From contig QUTJ01031576.1 in the NCBI GenBank assembly GCA_003573635.1, positions 1 through 12,986 on the forward strand: a DNA stretch of 12,986 bases. Reading direction: 5' to 3'. The translations under genes and the position numbers were made by a program. Every line of letters starts with the position of its first letter. The stretch's first letter is position 1. This DNA comes from Goniomonas avonlea. Its lineage: Eukaryota > Cryptophyceae > Goniomonadida > Goniomonadaceae. Positions 9,001 to 12,986 of this stretch are shown in pieces. The notes beneath the pieces were generated by a model. The model did no database searches. It was not told the origin of the DNA and saw only the letters and a list, made by a program, of their open reading frames with translations.

Positions 9001-12000
9001 TTGCCAGTAGAATCTGATGCTGCCAGTGACCTCCTCCTCACTGACGCCGCTCCCAACCAAGATGGCGCCGTGGTACTGTCGGCGCGTGATGACGTCCCTC
9101 CCTCTGATGTCAACGTCAGTGCTGGTGACATTGACGTCCACGCTGATGACGTTGACGTCCACGCTGATGACGTTGACTCTGACGGCTCGCCTGGCGCCGG
9201 AGACTTCGCGATGGCCGTGCGAGGTCCAGCACTGGGGCGGCTGTCTGCTGTGGGCTTGCGGGTGTCACCTGACCTGGCTGGGACTGGGCTTCCTGCTGCC
9301 GATAGCCCTGTGGATTTCGCTCAACTCCCAGGTGTTCCGGCCGGGTTGTCACCTCCCACTGGTTCTGCCCCAGACCACGAGCAGCAGCGTGTCTTCGAGG
9401 GCCTTTCAGACCCGGCTTTGGCTGCAAAGGAAGCACCGGGCGCCTTTGTTGCGTCCATGGCGAGTGGGAGTCCGTCACTGCAAAAATCCAAGCTTCTCCC
9501 GCTGCCTCCGATGTCCAGCATTCCACCTCTGCTTTCGTTGCCACCGCGTACCGTACTGTCCGACTTGTCATCACTACCAGCTCTGGATGTCCGACCCGAG
9601 GTGCCTCTGGTGTCTGGCGACTCGAGGCGCGCCTCGCTGCAGCCACTCCAGATGCCGACACCTCAACTGCCTGACGCGTCTCAGCAACCCAACCTCTCGT
9701 CCCTGACCGGGCGACACCCTGTGCCCCCACTGTCTGGAGTCACCAGCCTGCACTCGCTGCGACCCCCTCCGGCACCCAAGACTACCTCGTCCAGTGTGTC
9801 GACGCTGCTATCGTCAGCAACTCTGCGGCTCCCGGAGGGTCTGCCACCCCTGCCTCCTAACGCAGGTCGCCGCCTCCCGTCGCCGCAGGCTGCCCCGAAC
9901 GAGCAAGAGTTTCTCTCACGCTTGCAGTCTCTTAGCGCGAGCCGCGTCGAGCCGTCGTCTCCGTTGTCAGTGGTGAACACGCCCACGTCGGAGACCCAGC
10001 TGCTCGCGTCTCCTTGGGGATCACCTGACAGCGGTGTTGTCGTCCGTCGGCTGTTCCCACGACTCCGTCGGTCGGACTCAGCGAATGCCGTCGCACCCCT
10101 CCAGGTGGAGAGCGCCGTCTGTCCCCCCTCACATGCCTCTCACAGCAACAGCCTCGTTCCCTTGAGACTGCCGGGTTTCCTTCGTGCCAGTCCAACTGTG
10201 ACCCGAGCAGTCACACACCTCAGCGCCTCGGTGTCAGAGATGCGTCACCGGTCTGGCATCGTGCGGTATCGCGTCGACTCCGAACCTGTCGGCGACCACC
10301 ACTGGTGCCGGCAGCTCTACTCCCGCTTCGTGCCACAGTGGTGGTGGTTCGGCCTCGCTGTCCAAGCGCGCCAGCTTGCCCTCGTCGCGGCCATCGCCCT
10401 GACCTCGCTGGGGACATGGCCGCAGTGGATGATCAATCTTCCCGCGTTTGTAGTCCAGATTGGGTTCCTCGCCGCGGTACTGTTTGCCGAGCCGTACCGG
10501 TCCCATCTCGACCAAGTGTTGCAGGTGCTCTTCGCTACTCTGGACGCCTGGCTGGTCGCCACCATTCAAGGGGCATCTTGGTGCGACGATGTCGCCTGGG
10601 TGGCGTACTTCGCTGTACCCATCTTGAATGCGATCTTGTTTTTCCAACTGGTTTCGTCAGCACCAGGGGAAACCATCTACCAGTTGATCGACAAAGCTGC
10701 TGGATCTCTCCGGCCCTCGAAGAAGCGCAAGGCCGGCCTGTGCTTGTTCACCCTCGGCGTCGGAGGCGTTATCGCTTTCTGCCCGGCATTCATCTGCCAT
10801 CCGTTTTGGCTGTTTATTTTTCTCTTGGCGCTCTCGGTATTGCTCCTGTTCGTGGGTGTGTTGCTTATCAGCCCAACGATGGTCCCAGACTCCCACCGCG
10901 ACCCTGTTTGTTATCGCGACCCTGTGTTGTCTCTGCAGGGTCCTCGGCAGGGTCCTCGGGATCCACCTGTTTGGACTGGGCGCCCGTACGAGTTCAAGCT
11001 GTTGATCGCTCGCTCGTGCATGTGCGAGGTGGAAGTTGCAGTGGTCGAGGCTGTGTCAGGGCAAACACGCATCCTCCCTGCCGGCAAACGCGACGTCTGC
11101 TTCACTTTCGAGTTTCCTGCCGCAGGGACCTACACCGTGTCTGTCCATGCCGAACGTCTTGAGAAGCATTCTGGCCCACCCCCCCAAGCAACTCTCTCCG
11201 TATGTGTGACTGATCCCGAAAGACATGATCCCGAAAGACGGTCGAGCTTGGAAACCCCACAGCTGGCGTTGTTTCCGTTCGCGTGCGGTCGTGGGCAGGG
11301 CACACGACGGGTTGTTGAACTCCGAATCACTCTCGTAAGCTTGCCCCGTACTGCGCCGTTCGAGATCGAGCTGCGCGTGAAGGGGTCAAGACAGTCGGGG
11401 GGTGAGAGCACCTTTTTGCGACTGCTTGCCCCTGGCTGCAGCTGTGAACCCGCCCTTTGCACGTGCTTTGTCAGCGCCCCCGCCTCCAGGGACACAGTGC
11501 ACAAGCTGATCCCGTCGCAACTTGAACATTCTGCTGTCCTTGCTCGCTCACACCCTGCCTGGCGGTTGGAGTTGCCATTCGGTTTCTCGTCCATAGCCTT
11601 CTACGCTCGCTTGTGGCCAAACTCTCCCGAGGAGCCAAGCAAATGGGGTGAATTTGAAACTGTCCTGGCTCCGACCCTCTCGGCCAGTGTTGTCACTCCA
11701 TGGTTGCTCAACCCGTTGGCACCCGACGTCGCTGCCTTGGTGCTCAACGTCGCGCCCTCAGTCCCAGCCTGGCTCAGCGCGATGTCTCCCGTGCCTTGGG
11801 TTCTGAGGGCGGAGTGTGCAGCGTTGCAGGCTCGCAATGTTCATGAGGGGCTTGCCCACCGAGGGATCGGTTGGCGCGACACCTTGCCGATGCGGCTCCA
11901 GGCTGCCGTTGAGGCTCCGAGAGAAGTGCTCGATGCCCCACCTCTCTGTTTCGTTCACCGTCAGCTCGCGGGCCACATGGATTCGGTGAGCGCTGATCTC

Positions 12001-12986
12001 ACGCTTGAGCCCTCGACAATGCTCTGTCGCTCTTGCATCAGCGACGAAGTGCGCACCTGCGCCTTTTCTTGGGCTGAGAAAGTCAACAAGGTTGGTGCGC
12101 GTGTTGTCAGTCTTGACGATGTTCGGTTGAGAGTCCTGGACGACCCTGAGCCGAACGCTGACACGGCGTCAACGCACGTCTTAGTCACTGTCGCATGGTC
12201 TGGATCAAGCTCCAAACGCGCTCCGCATCCTGAACTAGTCTCACTGCGGGTTGGTGGTGGTGCGGAGGAGAAGGTTCGACTGCGGTCTCTCAAACTGCCT
12301 GCCCGAAAGATTCCATTTGGGTCTGAGGTTTCTTGCATCTTGAGTCCGGTGGGCGACTTTGTGAGCGTGGCTGCCCACGTCAGCATTATGGTCGCGACCC
12401 TCCCGACTCTCACCCTCAGCAAGGCTGACAAGATTCTAAAACAGTTCAGAGTATCGTGGACGGGTCTTTCGGACCAAGAGTGCTCCAGCGGGAAGGTGTC
12501 TCTACAGTTTCGGGCGACACTAACACTTGAAGGGACCACCACTCTACTGTCTGCAGCGACAGAGACAGTTTCATCGCTCGCCAGGCAATCGCTCAGGACT
12601 GTACCAGACTTTGGTCCTGGCCTTCTCGTGCTTTCTTCACGGTTGCTCACGTCAGCATGGCACGGGTCATGGGAGGAGGCCAAATTCGATAAAGGGCGCT
12701 GCCATATCAAAGAGGTTACATCCTCGGATGCATGCACACTAGTGGTGGCTTGGGTTTATGAAGGCGAGGCCGACAGGGTGAAGCATTACGAGTTGGAGGT
12801 TGGACCGTGTGCTGGTACGGAATGGGAGCAGCTTCCGATTGTGAACCGTGGCGAAGACTGTGTGGTCCAGCTGAGCCCTCGGCCTGGCAAAGATCTTGCG
12901 GTGCGGGTGCGAGCTGTGTTCGACTCTGAGAGTGAACCAACGGATTGGGCGGAGACGAGCCCGTTCACCTTCCCAGGCGCGAACGT
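1..12986 (+). CDS. giant multidomain membrane protein (internal fragment, open at both ends)
   Basis: Frame 1 is open across all 4,328 codons of the window, and all other five frames are broken at intervals below about 290 codons. Domains in order, by window residue: Ig-like repeats 1-548 and diverged beta units to 771; membrane hairpin 775-833; Cys-containing beta-type segment 840-980; membrane segment 1021-1038; alpha-helical solenoid-like region about 1056-2993; acidic and Ser/Pro-rich linker about 2994-3430; six-span membrane module 3448-3623; Ig-like domain about 3658-3738; beta-rich sequence 3747-4245; FN3 domain about 4245-4325. Codon use looks uniform throughout, and five 7-base homopolymer runs are crossed without loss of frame. 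I do not recognise the protein as a named family. No catalytic motif is visible. A role as a membrane-bound scaffold, adhesion or channel-like protein is inference only. Start and stop are outside the window, so the full length is unknown. Confidence 0.93.
79..708 (+). repeat. two closely related Ig-like units (residues 27-236)
   Basis: These two neighbouring units share long stretches, including 'KFDPxMVSLxVET', 'CGG' and 'DVGFTR-x-G-x-YTLVLRC'. Each carries three Cys at matching positions (in APETC, in ET-x-C-GG and in LRC), a pattern that weakens in later units. The high similarity at both protein and DNA level indicates recent tandem expansion at this end of the array. The partial unit at nt 1-78 belongs to the same subgroup. 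Confidence 0.8.
709..1644 (+). repeat. three diverged Ig-like units (residues 237-548)
   Basis: These keep the frame of the repeat but not its wording. Examples are 'GRLVDNLGELVTKHGPMTV' at residues 387-405 and the G-x-Y hairpins at residues 317-318, 422-423 and 526-527. The three-Cys pattern of the first units is partly lost. They act as spacers between the young repeats and the membrane-proximal part. Confidence 0.7.
1645..2313 (+). other. membrane-proximal diverged beta units (residues 549-771)
   Basis: Residues 565-580 contain 'SIVLLDDFRN', close to the 'V-x-V-x-D-x-x-G-N' strand typical of Big/invasin-like Ig domains. A second unit appears to end with 'GGVAEFSLTVPAH...CVLHFTC' at residues 728-751, which mirrors the F-strand and G-x-Y-T-L signature of the array. 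Pro-rich linkers (residues 637-647 and 674-679) separate the parts. The Ig-like assignment is by analogy with the preceding repeats and is less certain than for the array. Confidence 0.45.
2323..2499 (+). other. membrane hairpin: TM1 (775-792) and TM2 (813-833)
   Basis: Residues 775-792 (Leu, Ile, Val, Ala and one Trp, no charge) and 813-833 are clear hydrophobic spans. They are separated by a loop with several acidic residues (805-812, E-T-Y-P-E-Q-C-E). Basic residues lie outside the hairpin on both sides (R763, R768, R769 before; K834, R840, R842, R845 after). By the positive-inside rule the short acidic loop faces outward and both flanks face the cytosol. TM1 could extend to residue 803 across R794. 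Confidence 0.75.
2503..2940 (+). other. Cys-containing beta-type segment between membrane regions (residues 835-980)
   Basis: After a basic, Pro-rich linker (residues 840-855) comes a segment of alternating hydrophobic residues with Cys at 866, 877, 891 and 925. Short strands are plausible at 881-896, 904-913 and 920-925. It then runs into a Gly/Pro/acidic loop and a Val-rich strand near 950-957. It resembles a small beta-sandwich of roughly 100 residues but matches no family I can name. Confidence 0.35.
2975..3114 (+). other. TM3 (1021-1038) with a marginal hydrophobic partner (994-1010)
   Basis: Residues 1021-1038 (L-L-S-I-I-Y-I-A-A-F-V-T-A-V-V-V-F-L) form a clear span. It is followed at once by 'HRRPSREEVK', a basic stop-transfer-like flank that suggests a cytosolic side after it. 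Residues 1000-1010 (W-L-I-A-G-L-C-G-I-V-M) are hydrophobic but short, with Glu at 999 and 1011, so they may be a second, re-entrant or non-membrane helix. Whether they span the membrane decides the topology of everything upstream. Confidence 0.6.
3661..3770 (+). repeat. diverged homologous flank upstream of copy A
   Basis: Residues 1221-1242 begin 'LPLSSSLEPLLKDAVELLDL' and align without gaps to residues 2261-2282 ('LPLSDDLRPLFVNALRMLHL') directly upstream of copy B. The DNA is strongly diverged here while the neighbouring 507 bp is nearly identical. The duplicated block therefore sits inside two older paralogous units. Confidence 0.65.
3771..4277 (+). repeat. direct repeat copy A (507 bp, 169 codons)
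   Basis: It is identical to nt 6909-7415 except at four positions (3846, 3917, 3986 and 3996), with no insertion or deletion; the offset is 3,138 bp, which keeps the frame. Two differences are silent and two change the protein (Arg/Gln at residue 1306, Ala/Asp at residue 1329). The segment encodes several helices and a cysteine cluster at residues 1345-1362. Similarity stops abruptly upstream and weakens quickly downstream. Confidence 0.97.
6781..6908 (+). repeat. diverged homologous flank upstream of copy B
   Basis: This is the partner of nt 3661-3770. It keeps 'LPLS-x-x-L-x-P-L' and the following Leu spacing, then carries six more residues than the copy A flank before joining the near-identical block at residue 2304. 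The sharp change from weak to near-perfect identity marks one edge of the homogenised tract. Confidence 0.6.
6909..7415 (+). repeat. direct repeat copy B (507 bp, 169 codons)
   Basis: This is the second copy of nt 3771-4277, at about 99.2% identity by direct comparison, in the same orientation and frame. The two proteins agree over residues 2304-2471 against 1258-1425, except Gln2352 and Asp2375. Just past the block both copies continue 'HAAL' before diverging. It has no terminal inverted repeats and no flanking target-site duplication, so it is not an insertion sequence. Confidence 0.97.
8926..8979 (+). other. weak membrane candidate at the end of the helical region
   Basis: Residues 2976-2993 ('SLLRPLAGYLWLWLFTLNF', give or take one residue) are hydrophobic and Trp-rich but include Arg and Pro near the start. 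They could be a buried or interfacial helix rather than a span. A Pro-rich stretch (PPPPEE, 2995-3000) follows and begins the disordered linker. Confidence 0.3.
8980..10290 (+). other. disordered acidic then Ser/Pro-rich linker (residues about 2994-3430)
   Basis: The first part (residues 3001-3065) is rich in Asp and includes a tandem acidic repeat. From about 3100 to 3420 the sequence is dominated by Ser, Pro, Leu, Thr and Arg, with PxxP-type stretches such as 'LLPLPPMSSIPPLLSLPP' (residues 3165-3182). Neither strand nor helix pattern is evident. Basophilic-kinase-like sites occur at residues 3209-3212 (RRAS) and around 3356-3360 (RRSDS), and Ser-Pro pairs are frequent. It probably acts as a flexible cytosolic tether between the helical region and the six-span membrane module. 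Confidence 0.7.
9133..9174 (+). repeat. tandem 21-bp repeat encoding DVHADDV twice
   Basis: Two perfect 21-base units (9133-9153 and 9154-9174) encode Asp-Val-His-Ala-Asp-Asp-Val. A degenerate relative lies just upstream (D-V-N-V-S-A-G-D-I, from nt 9109), and 'DVDSDG' closes the array. The unit length is a multiple of three, so copy number can change without loss of frame. Confidence 0.9.
10342..10869 (+). other. six-span membrane module (TM4-TM9, residues 3448-3623)
   Basis: Predicted spans are residues 3448-3470, 3478-3496, 3506-3522 (weakest, with D3515), 3531-3551, 3580-3599 and 3602-3623. Loop charges fit the positive-inside rule throughout. The basic run-in (RHRSGIVRYR, 3417-3426), 'EPYRSH' (3497-3502), 'RPSKKRK' (3571-3577) and 'HRDP/YRDP' after the last span lie on one side. 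'WPQW', 'GASWCDD' and 'CHP' lie on the other. The layout 'Y-x5-WWW ... R-x-L-x-L ... EPYRSHLDQVLQ' recalls TRP-like polytopic proteins of fungi and protists, but this is an impression from pattern, not a family match. No pore motif is identified. Confidence 0.6.
10897..10959 (+). repeat. clustered short tandem duplications after TM9
   Basis: The 11-base string cgcgaccctgt occurs at 10897-10907 and 10915-10925 (period 18 bp, giving HRDPV / YRDPV). Immediately after, the 12-base unit cagggtcctcgg is repeated in tandem at 10936-10947 and 10948-10959 (QGPR twice). All periods are multiples of three. Confidence 0.9.
10972..11220 (+). other. Ig-like domain C-terminal to the membrane module (residues about 3658-3740)
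   Basis: The sequence runs 'YEFKLLIARSC' (strand), 'CEVEVAVVEAV' (strand), then 'CFTFEFPAAGTYTVSVHAE' (residues 3700-3718) and closes with 'ATLSVCV'. This is the same F-strand and G-x-Y-T hairpin signature found in the N-terminal array. It suggests one more copy of that domain type on the far side of the six-span module. Confidence 0.6.
11212..11238 (+). repeat. 12-bp direct repeat gatcccgaaaga
   Basis: The unit occurs at 11212-11223 and 11227-11238, separated by one codon, and encodes DPER-H-DPER in the linker after the Ig-like domain. It is another in-frame micro-duplication in a linker rather than in a folded domain. Confidence 0.9.
11239..12060 (+). other. beta-rich region of unknown family (residues 3747-4020)
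   Basis: Residues 3747-3840 look like a beta domain: 'VVELRITLVSL', 'FEIELRVKG' and a Cys-rich turn with Cys at 3814, 3816, 3820 and 3822 (C-x-C-x3-C-x-C). Residues 3845-3990 are mixed, with Pro and Trp scattered and hydrophobic stretches around 3895-3930 that are too Pro-rich for a clear membrane span. I do not recognise a family. No stop or frame change occurs. Confidence 0.4.
12109..12720 (+). other. two possible FN3-like or beta-sandwich domains (residues about 4037-4240)
   Basis: The first has 'THVLVTVAWSG' (4058-4068) with Trp at 4066, then 'ELVSLRVGGG', matching the B- and C-strand pattern of FN3. The second has 'LKQFRVSWTGL' (4146-4156) with Trp at 4153, then 'KVSLQFRATLTL'. Their later strands do not match FN3 well, and the final Tyr/Leu corner is not obvious, so these are tentative. 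Confidence 0.35.
12727..12984 (+). other. fibronectin type III domain (residues about 4243-4328)
   Basis: The FN3 landmarks are in order: 'TLVVAW' with Trp4251 (B strand), 'VKHYELEV' (C strand, Tyr4263), 'EWEQLPI' (C'-type strand), 'CVVQLSPRPGKDLAVRVRAV' at 4287-4306 (the L-x-P-G-x-x-Y-x-V-R-V-x-A pattern, with Leu in place of Tyr), and 'SEPTDWAETSPFTF' (G strand). The length of about 85-90 residues is normal for FN3. FN3 domains mediate protein or glycan contacts. The domain ends very close to the window edge, so the protein continues. Confidence 0.65.

Noticed and set aside
9017-9706. 229-codon + strand frame-2 ORF over the linker
   Set aside because: The linker has weak structure in frame 1, so an overlapping gene was considered. 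Frame 1 stays open on both sides and the frame-2 product looks like a shifted low-complexity sequence.
10305-11162. 285-codon + strand frame-3 ORF overlapping the six-span module
   Set aside because: It overlaps the continuous frame-1 coding sequence, whose translation here has clear membrane spans and an Ig-like domain. The alternative frame is Arg/Cys/Pro-rich without recognisable structure, as expected for a GC-rich shadow.
11961-12737. 258-codon antisense ORF
   Set aside because: It lies opposite the FN3-like region. Long antisense ORFs are common opposite GC-rich coding sequence; its Ser/Arg/Thr-rich translation shows no domain.
1-12986. CRISPR array, tRNA, rRNA, promoter or terminator
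   Set aside because: No regularly spaced short repeats, cloverleaf or rRNA-like stretch was seen, and there is no non-coding gap in which regulatory sites would lie.

Overview
The whole window is the interior of one giant protein-coding gene. Reading frame 1 of the + strand is open from base 1 to base 12986 (4,328 complete codons plus two bases), with no stop, no start that has to be assumed, and no need for an intron. Every other frame is closed repeatedly; the longest rival stretch is 285 codons. Both ends of the gene lie outside the window, so there is no promoter, terminator, intergenic space, RNA gene or second gene to annotate. Residue numbers in this annotation count from the first codon of the window, not from the true N-terminus.

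Layout: (1) nt 1-1644, a tandem array of about 105-residue Ig-like beta repeats, continuing in more diverged form to about nt 2313; (2) nt 2323-2499, two membrane segments forming a hairpin; (3) nt 2503-2940, a Cys-containing beta-type segment; (4) nt 2975-3114, a membrane segment with a marginal partner just before it; (5) nt 3166 to about 8980, about 1,900 residues that look almost entirely alpha-helical (a solenoid-like region of no family I recognise), carrying a 507-bp direct duplication that is about 99% identical; (6) nt 8980-10290, an acidic then Ser/Pro-rich disordered linker; (7) nt 10342-10869, a compact membrane module with six predicted spans; (8) nt 10972-12986, beta-rich sequence opening with an Ig-like domain of the same type as the N-terminal array and ending in a convincing fibronectin type III domain.

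Organism: a GC-rich (about 60% by eye), intron-poor unicellular eukaryote fits best. The support is the many cysteines, the combination of Ig-like and FN3 modules with several membrane modules, and a long disordered linker with basophilic-kinase-like sites. An intron-poor, GC-rich free-living metamonad or another intron-poor protist would fit, but no diagnostic gene is present. Giant ORFs of some uncultured bacteria (for example Omnitrophota) cannot be excluded. The standard genetic code is sufficient.

How it may work (inference): the charge pattern around the membrane segments is compatible with most of the large domains facing the cytosol. That would make this a very large membrane-anchored scaffold or receptor/channel-like protein with a helical solenoid between two membrane modules. 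The sequence shows no enzymatic motif that I can identify.
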